Positions 52,769 to 61,290 of a DNA stretch of 64,000 nt are shown here, piece after piece. Position 1 is the stretch's first letter; every line of letters begins with the position of its first letter. The position numbers were made by a program, and so were the translations under genes. This DNA comes from Lentzea sp. NEAU-D7 (GTDB taxonomy: Bacteria > Actinomycetota > Actinomycetes > Mycobacteriales > Pseudonocardiaceae): the NCBI RefSeq assembly GCF_026242055.1, contig NZ_JAPJDL010000002.1:124001-188000 (forward strand). Reading direction: 5' to 3'. The notes beneath the pieces were generated by a model. The model had not been told where the DNA came from and did no database searches. It saw only the letters and a list, made by a program, of their open reading frames with translations.

Positions 52769-53713
52769 CTACAACCAGCCGCGCCGCATCGCCTGCACGC
52801 CCGCCTGGAACCGGGTCTGCGCGCCGCACCGGTCCATCAGCTGCCGCACCCGCCGCTGCACGGTCCGCGGCGCGAGCCCCAGCTGCCGTGCGATCGACTC
52901 GTCGGTCAGGCCGGCGGCGAGCAGCCCGAGCAGGTTCGGGTCCACGTCGGCCGCCGCCGCGTAGATCCCGCCGGGGCTGAAGGGGATCCCCTTGTCCCAG
53001 TACAGCTCGAACGTCGAGCGCAGCACGTCCAGCAGCGCCGACGGCCGGATCAGCAGCACCTTGTCGACGATGTCGCCGTTCACGACGGGGAGGACGGCCG
53101 CGTGCGTGTCGATCACCGCGAGCTTGAACGGCAGCGTCGGCGTGACGCGGGCCCGTTCACCGGCCGCGACCAGGTCGATGATCTCGGTGACCCGGCCGGG
53201 GATGTCGACGGCCGAGCGGTCGTAGACGACCCGCCACTGCACGTCGCGTTCGCGCGTCTCGTCCTCCAGCGCGACGTGCTGGCCCAGCGGTGTCACGTAC
53301 GGCGGCTGGTCGAGCACGCAGACCTCTCCGCGGGCGCCGCGCAGCAGGGCGTGCCACAGCTCCCGTACAGCGTCCACACCGGACACGACCTCGACGAACG
53401 CGTTGTCCGCCAGTTCCTCGTCGCGGTTGCGCAGGTACAGCTCCATCAGCGGGCCGATGTCCGCGCGGGCCCGGCGGTTGGCCTCCTCGCGCGCCGCGAT
53501 CAGCGCCTCGACGGCCAGGTCCGGTGCCACGGCCTGCCACACGTCGCCGGGCAGGTGCCTGACCAGCCCGAGCTCCCGCATCTCCTCCAGCACCTCGGCC
53601 GCGACGCCGATCTCGTCCGTCGTGCGGCTGCCTCCCGTTACCAGGAGCTCGTAAACGGCCGTTAGCTCCGGTGCGACGCCCAAGTGTCCGAACACGGCCA
53701 CATTGTGCGCCAT
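52769..53713 (-). CDS. TrmB-like/LuxR-HTH transcriptional regulator
   Basis: A 314-residue regulator with an N-terminal TrmB/winged-helix-like segment (AVYELLVTGGSRTTDEIGVA), a PLD-like middle part, and a C-terminal LuxR HTH (LLAAGLTDESIARQLGLAPRTV). It is divergent from the subtilase gene and a likely regulator of it. The 164-bp divergent gap holds GCTAGACCTG, a half of the DasR-like palindrome; control by DasR is not supported by a full site. Confidence 0.82.
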   Translation of the reverse strand: MAHNVAVFGHLGVAPELTAVYELLVTGGSRTTDEIGVAAEVLEEMRELGLVRHLPGDVWQAVAPDLAVEALIAAREEANRRARADIGPLMELYLRNRDEELADNAFVEVVSGVDAVRELWHALLRGARGEVCVLDQPPYVTPLGQHVALEDETRERDVQWRVVYDRSAVDIPGRVTEIIDLVAAGERARVTPTLPFKLAVIDTHAAVLPVVNGDIVDKVLLIRPSALLDVLRSTFELYWDKGIPFSPGGIYAAAADVDPNLLGLLAAGLTDESIARQLGLAPRTVQRRVRQLMDRCGAQTRFQAGVQAMRRGWL

Positions 53714-53877
53714 TCGGCGCAACACCCCTGTCGTGAACACGCCAGTGTCGTCAAACGGACTCCGCTAGACCTGTTTTCGCAGGTGTGGCCCGGCTTACCG
53801 TCCTCCCACCTCCGCAGCCGGTTCAGAACACTGACGCCCTCAACGGCACGCGAAGGCCCTGCGTGGAAGGACCTCAC

Positions 53878-55674
53878 GTGAACGGATTGCGACGCACGAG
53901 TGTGTGCGCCGCGGCAGTTTCCGCCGCCGTGCTCAGCGTTGTCGCCCCATCGGCGACCGCAGCCCCCGCCCAGATCCAGTCCCAGCCGGACTCGACCCAG
54001 GTGAACCGCCCCTTCGAGCGGCTGATCGTCGGCTACAAGCCCGGCACCGCCGAAGCCTCGTCCGACTCCGCTGCCTCGGACGACGCCCGCAGCAAGGGCA
54101 AGTCCGTGCACCGCCGCATGGCGAGTGGCGCGGTCGTCGTCGACCTCGGCGCGAAGACCACGAACGCCGACAACACGATCCAGGCGTTCAAGAACGACCC
54201 GAAGGTCGCCTACGTCGAGCCGGACCTGCTGATGCAGCCGTTCGCCGACCCGAACGACACCGACTACTCCCGGCAGTGGGACCTCTTCGAGGCCACCGCG
54301 GGCATGAACGTGCCCGGCGCGTGGTCCAGCACCACCGGCTCCGGTGTGACCGTCGCGGTCATCGACACCGGCTACGTCGCGCACAGCGACCTGGCGGACC
54401 GGGTCGTCGCGGGGTACGACTTCGTCTCCGACGCGGCGCGTGCCCGTGACAACAACGGCCGCGACTCGAACCCGGCCGACCAGGGTGACTGGGCGGCGCG
54501 CGGCGAGTGCGGCACCGACGCCAACGGCAACCCGGTGCCCGCCCAGGACAGCAGCTCCTCCTGGCACGGCACGCACGTGGCCGGCACGATCTCCGCGTCC
54601 ACGAACAACAGCAAGGGCATCGCGGGCATCGCCTACGACGCCAAGATCCAGCCGCTGCGCGTGCTCGCCAAGTGCGGTGGCGCCACCTCGGACATCGCCG
54701 ACGCGATCACCTGGGCGTCCGGCGGCACCGTGACCGGCGTGCCCGCGAACCAGACGCCCGCCAAGGTCATCAACATGTCGCTGGGCGGCAAGTCCTCCTG
54801 CTCCACGACGTACCAGAACGCGATCAACGGCGCCATCAACCGCGGCTCCACGATCGTCGTCGCGGCCGGCAACTCGAACGACAACGCGTCGCTCTACACC
54901 CCGGCCAACTGCTCCGGCGTGATCACCGTCGCCGCGTCGTCCCGTGAGGGCAACCGGACGTTCTACTCGAACTACGGCACCCGCATCGACATCGCGGCGC
55001 CCGGCGGCGAGACCCGTCGCGGCACCGACACCCCCGGCACCATCACCACGCCGGAGAACGGCATCTGGTCGACGCTGAACGCGGGAACCACCGTCCCCGG
55101 CGCCGAGAACTACAAGCCCTACCAGGGCACGTCGATGGCCGCCCCGCACGTCGCGGGCCTCGCGGCGCTGCTGGTCGCCAAGAAGCCGGCGCTCACGCCG
55201 GCCCAGGTCAAGGACCTGATCAAGACCAACGCCCGTCCGCTCCCCGGCACCTGCTCGGGTGGCTGTGGCGCGGGTCTCGCCGACGCCGCGAAGACCGTGG
55301 CCGCCCTCGACACGACTCCGCCGCCCTCCGGTGGCCTGGAGAACACGACCGACGTCGCCATCCCGGACCGCGGCACCGCCGTGACGTCGTCCATCACCTC
55401 CACGGTGACGGGCAACGCCTCCTCGACCACCAAGGTCGGCGTGGACATCGTCCACTCCTACCGCGGTGACCTGGTGATCGACCTGGTCGCGCCGGACGGC
55501 ACCGCCTACCGGCTGAAGAACTCGTCCTCTTCGGACAGTGCCGACAACGTGGTGGCGACCTACACGGTCAACGCCTCGTCCGAGGTCGCGGCGGGCACGT
55601 GGAAGCTGCGGGTCCAGGACGTGTACTCCGGTGACACCGGGTACATCAACGCCTGGAACCTGACCCTGCGATAG
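53878..55674 (+). CDS. Secreted subtilisin-like serine protease with P/homo B domain
   Basis: A 598-residue extracellular protease. Signal peptide ends TAAPA; an inhibitor-like prodomain follows (RLIVGYKPGTAEASS). The S8 triad is visible: Asp in VAVIDTGY, His in HGTHVAGT, Ser in GTSMAAPH. The C-terminal about 110 residues form a P-domain (proprotein convertase-like) starting at ENTTDVAIPDRGT. GTG 53878 follows GGAAGGA. A mismatched hairpin terminator follows the gene. Confidence 0.93.
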   Translation: MNGLRRTSVCAAAVSAAVLSVVAPSATAAPAQIQSQPDSTQVNRPFERLIVGYKPGTAEASSDSAASDDARSKGKSVHRRMASGAVVVDLGAKTTNADNTIQAFKNDPKVAYVEPDLLMQPFADPNDTDYSRQWDLFEATAGMNVPGAWSSTTGSGVTVAVIDTGYVAHSDLADRVVAGYDFVSDAARARDNNGRDSNPADQGDWAARGECGTDANGNPVPAQDSSSSWHGTHVAGTISASTNNSKGIAGIAYDAKIQPLRVLAKCGGATSDIADAITWASGGTVTGVPANQTPAKVINMSLGGKSSCSTTYQNAINGAINRGSTIVVAAGNSNDNASLYTPANCSGVITVAASSREGNRTFYSNYGTRIDIAAPGGETRRGTDTPGTITTPENGIWSTLNAGTTVPGAENYKPYQGTSMAAPHVAGLAALLVAKKPALTPAQVKDLIKTNARPLPGTCSGGCGAGLADAAKTVAALDTTPPPSGGLENTTDVAIPDRGTAVTSSITSTVTGNASSTTKVGVDIVHSYRGDLVIDLVAPDGTAYRLKNSSSSDSADNVVATYTVNASSEVAAGTWKLRVQDVYSGDTGYINAWNLTLR

Positions 55675-55691
55675 CTCCACGAGTTCGCCGA

Positions 55692-55732
55692 GGGGCGGCG
55701 CCTCCCAGCCTGTTCCTGGGGGAGCGCCGCCC
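55692..55732 (+). terminator. Hairpin terminator after subtilase
   Basis: GGGCGGCGC pairs with GCGCCGCCC around an inner CCCAG/CTGGG stem, followed by CTTT. Confidence 0.75.
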
Positions 55733-55776
55733 TTTCACGTGCCGGGCACGTCCCGGTCGCGGGTAACGTCGCGGGC

Positions 55777-56526
55777 ATGGCCACACTGGTGACTTTTCAC
55801 GCCCATCCCGACGACGAGTGCATCGTGACCGGTGGCGTGATGCGCAAAGCGTTCGAGGAGGGACATCGGGTCGTGCTCGTCGTCGCGACGCGGGGCGAGG
55901 CGGGGGAGGTGCCCGACTTCCTGGAGGAGGGCGAGGAACTCTGGCAGCGCCGCGTCGTGGAGACGCACGCGGCGGCGGACCTGCTGGGCGTCGCGCGCGT
56001 GGAGTTCCTGGGGTACCGCGACTCCGGGATGATGGGCGACGAGCTCAACGACCAGCCCGGTTCGTTCTGGACCGCGGACGTCGAGGAGGCGGCCCAGAAG
56101 CTCGCGGCGATCCTCGTCGAGGAGGACGCGAAGGTGCTCACCACGTACGACAGCTTCGGCGGCTACGGCCACCCCGACCACATCCAGACGCACCGCGTGG
56201 GCATGCGCGCCGCGGAGATCGCGGGCACACCGGCCGTCTACCAGGCGATGGTGCGCGAGTCGGAGTTCCGCGAGGCGTTCCGGAAGGCCGGCATCGACGA
56301 GCCGCAGCCGCTCGGCGAGGGCGCGGTGCCGGAGTCGGAGATCAACGTCGGTGTCGACGTCTCGAAGTACCTGGAGGTGAAGCGGCAGGCGATGCGCGCC
56401 CACGCCTCGCAGATCACCGAGGAGTCGTTCTTCCTGTCGCTCGACGAGCCGACGTTCGCGCACGCGTTCGGCACCGAGTGGTTCATCCGCGAGGGCCACG
56501 AACCCGCGACCGCGCTGGACCTGTAG
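55777..56526 (+). CDS. PIG-L/LmbE-family deacetylase (mycothiol amidase-like)
   Basis: A 249-residue zinc deacetylase: HPDDE (residues 10-14) and GHPDHIQTH (zinc ligands) are the family motifs. Homologues in actinobacteria include MshB and Mca, which act in mycothiol synthesis and mycothiol-conjugate detoxification; the DSGMMGDELND and TYDSFGGYGHPDH segments are consistent with the Mca/MshB group, but the branch is not certain. No thiol genes flank it. A perfect 14-bp terminator follows. Confidence 0.88.
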   Translation: MATLVTFHAHPDDECIVTGGVMRKAFEEGHRVVLVVATRGEAGEVPDFLEEGEELWQRRVVETHAAADLLGVARVEFLGYRDSGMMGDELNDQPGSFWTADVEEAAQKLAAILVEEDAKVLTTYDSFGGYGHPDHIQTHRVGMRAAEIAGTPAVYQAMVRESEFREAFRKAGIDEPQPLGEGAVPESEINVGVDVSKYLEVKRQAMRAHASQITEESFFLSLDEPTFAHAFGTEWFIREGHEPATALDL

Positions 56527-56533
56527 GAACGGC

Positions 56534-56566
56534 GACGGGGGCGGTCCGAAGTGGACCGCCCCCGTC
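56534..56566 (+). terminator. Perfect 14-bp-stem terminator
   Basis: GACGGGGGCGGTCC-GAAGT-GGACCGCCCCCGTC, 8 nt after the deacetylase stop; it may also serve the convergent surface-protein gene. Confidence 0.88.
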
Positions 56567-56581
56567 GATGCTCCGGCTAGT

Positions 56582-57202
56582 TCACGCGCTGCGGCGGCGA
56601 CGCAGGAACAGCAGGGTGCCGGCACCGGCGCCCACGAGACCCAGACCCGAGAGCAGCAGCCACGCCGGGGACGCACCGGTGGCCGCGAGGGGCGGTTCCG
56701 GAGCGCTGCCGCCGGGAGCGGCCGGGGTGGTCGACGGCGGAGCCTCGGAGGACGAGGGCACCTCCGGGGACGTGGCGACCGGCGTCGTGGTCGTCGTCGC
56801 CGGCTTGGTCGTCGTGGTCGGAGGCGTCTCCACGCACTTGGGCGTCTTGAGCGTCTCTTCGAAGCTGTACTTCGAGTCGTCCGAGGCAGTCACCTTCACG
56901 AAGAACTTGTGCTCGACGGTGCCGTCGGCCACGAACTTCTTCGACTCGAGCTTGTTGTCGACCTTCTCGCCCCAGTTCTTGTCGAACTTCTCGTCGACCA
57001 GAACCTTCTCGCCGTCCTTGATCAGCAGCTTGTTCTTGTTGCCGCCCGCGTACTGGGTCAGCTTGACCGACAGCACAGCCTTGTCCTTGACGCACTCAGC
57101 CGACAGGAACTTGTCGTGAGCGCTTGCAGGGGTGGCCAGCGCGACCATGGTCAGCGCGGCGGTGGCGGTCACCGCGAACGCGCCGAGAACTCTCCTTGCC
57201 AA
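56582..57202 (-). CDS. Cell-wall-anchored surface protein, LAxTG sortase motif
   Basis: A 206-residue protein: signal peptide ending PASA, a lysine-rich mature domain with two cysteines (SAECVKD and TPKCVE), a Thr/Pro/Ser-rich linker, and a C-terminal LAATG motif, a hydrophobic helix and RRRRSA tail. LAxTG is the class E sortase signal of actinobacteria. Start TTG 57202 is preferred because AGGAGAG precedes it and it begins a compact signal sequence; an upstream GTG would extend it to 57265. No sortase gene is in the window. Confidence 0.78.
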   Translation of the reverse strand: MARRVLGAFAVTATAALTMVALATPASAHDKFLSAECVKDKAVLSVKLTQYAGGNKNKLLIKDGEKVLVDEKFDKNWGEKVDNKLESKKFVADGTVEHKFFVKVTASDDSKYSFEETLKTPKCVETPPTTTTKPATTTTTPVATSPEVPSSSEAPPSTTPAAPGGSAPEPPLAATGASPAWLLLSGLGLVGAGAGTLLFLRRRRSA

Positions 57203-57337
57203 CGAATCTCTCCTGCTCTGTTTGATGCGTGGCGGGGCCGAGCACACATTCATGATCTGAATCACCCGACCGGGTGAACCGCGTCACGCTAGCAACAGAG
57301 AGCGGTCGAAAGGTCACCGTATGACAACGCTACGGTG

Positions 57338-60208
57338 TCACCACGGAAAGATCCTCATGTTTTCTGTTAGGCCGATCGCGCCCGCGACCAGCCGCATCTG
57401 CTCGACACCGCGCACGTCGGCGTCCAGCAGGCGTGGCGAGCAGATCATCACGGCGAGCGTCTGGGCGCGCGAGAGTGCCACGTTCAACCGGTTGCGCGAC
57501 AGGAGGAAGTCCAGGCCACGGGGCAGGTCCACGGTGGACGACGACGTCATGGACATGATGACGGCGGGTGCTTCCTGGCCCTGGAAGCGGTCCACGGTGC
57601 CCACCCGAGTTTCGGTGAACCCCGCATCGGCGAGCCTGCGCCGGATCACCCGCACCTGCAGGTTGTACGGCGCCACGACGAGAATGTCCGCATCAGTCAG
57701 TTCGCGCGTTTTGCCGTTGTCCGTCCAGGTGCGACCGACGATCGCGCGCACCGTGTCCACCACGGCCTCGGCCTCCTCGACCGACGACGTGATGTTGTGC
57801 CGGTGGTCGACCTCGCGCAGGTAGATCCCGGGCTCGATGCCGGAGATCGACCGGTGTGCCGCGGTTTCGTGCGAATGGAGCAGTCCGGCGTAGGAGAGCT
57901 CGGACACGGGACGGCAGACCGCCGGGTGCATGCGCCGCGTCTCGGCCAGGAAGTAGCCCAGGTGCGGAGGGATCACGTCAGCGTCGCCGAGCAGGTGGCC
58001 GAGTGCCGACGCGTCCGAACCGGGCGGGTGCACGCCCTGCACGACCTGCGGCAGTTGCTGGGGGTCGCCCAGCAGCACGAGGTTGCGCGCGGCCGTCGCC
58101 ACCGCCACCGCGTCGGCCAGCGCGAACTGGCCGGCCTCGTCGATGATCATCACGTCGAACGGCTGCGCCTTGATCACGGCGTTGGAGAACGTCCACGCCG
58201 TGCCGCCGACCAAGTGGCCCTGCGGGTGCTCCTCACGCCACTGCGCCAGCGCTCCGTTGCTCTTCGGCTGGTCCCACGGGAGGCCCTCCTCGGGCTTCTT
58301 CTCCTTGGGGCGCTTGGCCATCGGGATGTCGGGGTCGACCGAGGACAGCACGTTCTCCACGGCCTTGTGCGACGTCGAGGTCACCGCGACGGTCTTGCCC
58401 TGGTCGATCAGGTGCCGCACGAGCTTGGTCGCGAGGTAGGTCTTGCCCGCGCCGGGCGGTCCCTGCACGGCGAGCGTCCCGCCGTCGAGCTGGTCGACGG
58501 CCTTGATCACGGCCTGCACCACGTCGTCGTGCTGCGGCAACGGTTGCACGGGCGGCGTGCGCAGCAACAGGTCGATGCCGGGGTTGCGGGGGAGCAGCGG
58601 CAGCAGGCCGACGGCCTGCTCCGCCAGTTCCGCGACGGCCTCGTCCTTGGGCGACGCGGGCACCGGGCTGCCCGGCAGCACGGCGATCGGCAGTTCGGAG
58701 TGCTCCTGCGAGTTGCTCTCGGTCAGCACCAGCTCGTACGGGTTGTCGTCCGCCACCACGGCGTTGCGCGTGACGTTGCCGGGGTAGAGCAACCGGACCT
58801 GCTCGCCCGAACCGAACGGGTGCGGGCGTTCCGGGTCGATCCGCGCGTGCACCTGCCGCTTGTGCGTGCGGACCCGCCCGGCGGGAGGCACCCAGTCCTC
58901 GGCCTTGAGCGTGATCGGCACCGCGCAGTTCGAGTCCGTCTCCAGGTCGGAGATCGGCGCGAGGGCCTGCCGGAAGAAGTCGCCCCACGCCGGACTCGCC
59001 TCACGCCGGTGATAGCCCACGGTCGCCGCGAACAGGTCGTGCCCCTCGGCCATCAACGGCTCGGTCAGCGCCGCCATCCGGCGCGCCCGCTCGGCCGCCT
59101 TCTCCAGCGCCGCCTCGTCGCGCTCCTGCGGCGGCGTCGTCTCGATCTCGCGCTCGGTCTTGATCCGCACGAGGAGGTCCCGGAGTCCGCGGGTGGGAAC
59201 CTCGTCGTCCAGCAACGGCTTCAGCGCGGGCAGCGTGTACTCCCGAGTGGACACCCGCAGCACTCGCCGCGTCAGCGCGCCGAGATCGACGCAACGCCGC
59301 ACCAGTTCGTCCACTTCGGACTCACGCGTCGCCGTCCGCGCGGCCCGCCCGGCGAGGTCGTGCGGCGCGAAGTGGTAGACCGTGCCGGTCGGCGTGCGGT
59401 CGACGAACTCCTCGAACGTCCCCTCCCAGCCCGGCGTCCGGAACGTGTCGCCGTCGACCTCCAGGAACACGTCGTCCTCGGCGGGCTCCGGCAGGTTCGC
59501 CAACGCCTCCGGCGCCACGACCTCGTACGTGATGACGCCGGTGCGTTCCTGCTGCACCTGGAGCCGGGCCTGCGCGGTCAGCGCAGTGAAGCTCGCAGGC
59601 GACAGCGTCGCGGGCCGTTCCTCGGTCGCCGCAAGCGCGTCGATCGTGTCAATGCCGGCTGAAACGAGCTTTCGCCGCTGGTCGGCGCGCAGCCCGGCCA
59701 CCAGCGACAGGTCCCGCGCCTGCTCCCGGCCGGAAGCGCAGTGACGAGCGAACCGGCACCCGGTGCAGGCCGCCCGCACATCCCCCCAGGACCGCTTCGG
59801 TGCGGGCGAGGGCTTCGCGAGCCGGGTCCGCAGGCGCCCCAGCAGGGGAGTGAAGTCGGCGATCCGGAACGACCTGCGCCGCCCGTCGACCACCAGGTGC
59901 GCCCGAGTGGCGCCCAGGGCCTGCGCCGCCGCTACCAGCGACAACACGGCGAGAGGAGTGAAGTCCGAGGCCTCGTCGCACGGCTCGTAGCCGTCGGCTG
60001 TGCGCACGAGGGTCTGAGCCGAGCAGTGGAACACGCCGTCGAAGAACACGGCGTTCTCGACCAGGTCGGCGCCGGAACGCATCTCCGCAGCCGTCCGGGC
60101 AGCGGCGAGGTGCAGTTCGGACGGGTCGCCACGCCGTTCGTCACGAGCGAGGAAGCTGCGGTGCTCGCACTCGAGCAGGTCGACGAGATCGGACGGGCTG
60201 GCGAGCAT
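57338..60208 (-). CDS. TM0106-like RecB-type nuclease fused to SF1 (AAA_12) helicase
   Basis: A 956-residue DNA-processing protein. The N-terminal RecB/Cas4-like part has cysteines in LLECEHRS and CTGCRFARHC, which could bind an iron-sulfur cluster; the metal-binding nuclease motif is only weakly seen as DDVFLEVDGDT. The region between it and the helicase is compact relative to the usual longer family members. The helicase part has Walker A QGPPGAGKTYLA, DEAG (IIDEAGQFALADA), and the RVGTVDRFQGQEAPAVIMSM and NVALSRA motifs. A palindromic element begins 12 bp upstream of its ATG (60208), so its promoter may lie within that element. Confidence 0.88.
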   Translation of the reverse strand: MLASPSDLVDLLECEHRSFLARDERRGDPSELHLAAARTAAEMRSGADLVENAVFFDGVFHCSAQTLVRTADGYEPCDEASDFTPLAVLSLVAAAQALGATRAHLVVDGRRRSFRIADFTPLLGRLRTRLAKPSPAPKRSWGDVRAACTGCRFARHCASGREQARDLSLVAGLRADQRRKLVSAGIDTIDALAATEERPATLSPASFTALTAQARLQVQQERTGVITYEVVAPEALANLPEPAEDDVFLEVDGDTFRTPGWEGTFEEFVDRTPTGTVYHFAPHDLAGRAARTATRESEVDELVRRCVDLGALTRRVLRVSTREYTLPALKPLLDDEVPTRGLRDLLVRIKTEREIETTPPQERDEAALEKAAERARRMAALTEPLMAEGHDLFAATVGYHRREASPAWGDFFRQALAPISDLETDSNCAVPITLKAEDWVPPAGRVRTHKRQVHARIDPERPHPFGSGEQVRLLYPGNVTRNAVVADDNPYELVLTESNSQEHSELPIAVLPGSPVPASPKDEAVAELAEQAVGLLPLLPRNPGIDLLLRTPPVQPLPQHDDVVQAVIKAVDQLDGGTLAVQGPPGAGKTYLATKLVRHLIDQGKTVAVTSTSHKAVENVLSSVDPDIPMAKRPKEKKPEEGLPWDQPKSNGALAQWREEHPQGHLVGGTAWTFSNAVIKAQPFDVMIIDEAGQFALADAVAVATAARNLVLLGDPQQLPQVVQGVHPPGSDASALGHLLGDADVIPPHLGYFLAETRRMHPAVCRPVSELSYAGLLHSHETAAHRSISGIEPGIYLREVDHRHNITSSVEEAEAVVDTVRAIVGRTWTDNGKTRELTDADILVVAPYNLQVRVIRRRLADAGFTETRVGTVDRFQGQEAPAVIMSMTSSSTVDLPRGLDFLLSRNRLNVALSRAQTLAVMICSPRLLDADVRGVEQMRLVAGAIGLTENMRIFPW

Positions 60209-60219
60209 GGCTGCCGATG

Positions 60220-60398
60220 CTAGTGGAGTGGCTCAGAACGTGGGCGGCGTATCCGCGCTCAGCAGGGCGCCTCGCGGCACCGCCCCCACGCCCCCGCCCC
60301 CACGCCCCCGTACAACCAGTACGAAGACGTGGGGGCGGCACCACGATGCACCCGTCTGACCACGAATACACCGGCCACGTCCTGAGCCACACCCCTAG
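60220..60398. mobile_element. Palindromic MITE-like element, copy 2, bounded by CTAG
   Basis: A 179-bp CTAG-bounded element: left end CTAGTGGAGTGGCTCAGAAC, right end reversed CTAGGGGTGTGGCTCAGGAC; both continue as inverted repeats for about 44 bp. The central part contains GCCCCCACG and CGTGGGGGC arms, with a 12-bp insert-like duplication of the C-rich arm relative to copy 1. The apex is CGTAC-AACCA-GTACG, so copy 1's A:T pair is replaced by G:C on both arms. It lies in the 301-bp gap between the helicase start and the Ku stop. No coding capacity. Confidence 0.8.
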
Positions 60399-60420
60399 CG
60401 CCGCCCCCTGACAGAACGGG

Positions 60421-60492
60421 CGTGGGGGCCCCCCGCGCCCCCCCCCCCCCCCGCGCCCGCCCCCCCCCCCCCCCCCCCCCCCCCCCACCCCC
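60421..60492. repeat. Extreme poly-C tract (27-nt run)
   Basis: Within 60421-60492 nearly all bases are C; runs of 15 (60438-60452) and 27 (60460-60486) are unbroken. On the minus strand this is G-rich and could form G-quadruplexes. It lies between the palindromic element and the Ku stop. Such a run could be a sequencing or assembly artefact. Confidence 0.85.
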
Positions 60493-60509
60493 GCACCATC
60501 AGGTGCCGC

Positions 60510-61172
60510 CTAGACGTTCGCCTCCACCAGGTGCAGCAAGGCCTCGTGGTGCGTGTTCGGGTAGTCGTGCGGCCGGAACGGACGGGTCTGCGCCCGCACC
60601 AGCGCCGCCGCCGCGGCCAGCTCGCCGGTGCGCACCTCGGTGTCCCGGTGCAGGAACGGGAAGTGCGGCTCCCGCACCTCGTCGGGCCACAGCAGCGTGT
60701 GCAGCACCAGAACGCCGTGCTGCGGCCGGATGGCCGCCAGCGTCTCCTTGCCCCGCAACCCGAACTTCACGATCGCGGCGGTCTTGGTCCGCTCCAGCGT
60801 CTCCCGCAGCAGCACGTAGGACCGCACGGCCAGGTCGTCCGGCTCCAGGTAGTAGCTGCGGTGCAGCGCGACCGGGTCCAGGTCGACCTGCGGCGCGAAC
60901 TGCTGCACGTCGATCACGCCGTCCTCCGGTGCCGGCAGATCGCCGGGATCGATCTGCACGATCCTGCCGTCGTCGAGCTCGTAACCCCGTCCGATGTCCT
61001 CCGGCGCCAGCCGCAACGAGCACTCGCCGCACACCTGCTGGTGACGCACGCGGCCGCTGTCCTCGCGGTGCACCAGGTGCACCTTGCTGCGGTGTTCGGT
61101 GGCCGCGGACACCAGCCGCACCGTCATCGTCGTCATCCCGAACCGAAGTGCTCCCCGCCACACAGTCCTCAT
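60510..61172 (-). CDS. ku: Ku protein for non-homologous end joining, short form
   Basis: A 220-residue Ku core: MRTVWRGALRFGMTTMTVRL is the family start, followed by HREDSGRVRHQQVC, the DPVALHRSYYLEPDD segment and a terminal beta/helix region. Usual bacterial Ku has about 270-320 residues; the basic C-terminal extension is missing. It has no visible RBS before ATG 61172, and a LexA-type box (61186-61201) lies 13 bp upstream. No ligD is in the window, so the partner ligase is elsewhere. Confidence 0.9.
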   Translation of the reverse strand: MRTVWRGALRFGMTTMTVRLVSAATEHRSKVHLVHREDSGRVRHQQVCGECSLRLAPEDIGRGYELDDGRIVQIDPGDLPAPEDGVIDVQQFAPQVDLDPVALHRSYYLEPDDLAVRSYVLLRETLERTKTAAIVKFGLRGKETLAAIRPQHGVLVLHTLLWPDEVREPHFPFLHRDTEVRTGELAAAAALVRAQTRPFRPHDYPNTHHEALLHLVEANV

Positions 61173-61185
61173 GACAAATGAGTAC

Positions 61186-61201
61186 TCGAACAGGTGTTCA
61201 A
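61186..61201. promoter_or_regulatory. LexA-type SOS box upstream of ku
   Basis: TCGAACAGGTGTTCAA matches the actinobacterial SOS consensus TCGAAC-N4-GTTCGA with one mismatch. It sits 13 bp before the Ku start codon, so LexA would overlap transcription initiation. Confidence 0.65.
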
Positions 61202-61235
61202 CTACGCATAAGACCTGATGGAAGGGCTCGTTCGG

Positions 61236-61263
61236 ACGCGTCCGACGGATACCTCGGACGCGT
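61236..61263 (-). terminator. Inverted-repeat hairpin after the atypical SDR
   Basis: ACGCGTCCGA (61236-61245) pairs perfectly with TCGGACGCGT (61254-61263); the left arm also overlaps a 14-bp palindrome at 61232-61245. It is about 28 bp past the SDR stop, with no U tract, so a terminator is likely but not certain. Confidence 0.55.
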
Positions 61264-61290
61264 GTTTCCGACGAAAGTCATCCAGAAGGC

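Noticed and set aside
53755..53790. GCTAGACCTG in the regulator-subtilase gap as a DasR site
   Set aside because: Only half of the palindrome is present, so a DasR operator is not supported.
57338..61172. Nuclease-helicase plus Ku as an anti-phage defence island
   Set aside because: The two genes are separated by a palindromic element and poly-C tract, Ku is a housekeeping-type repair gene, and no other defence gene is present.
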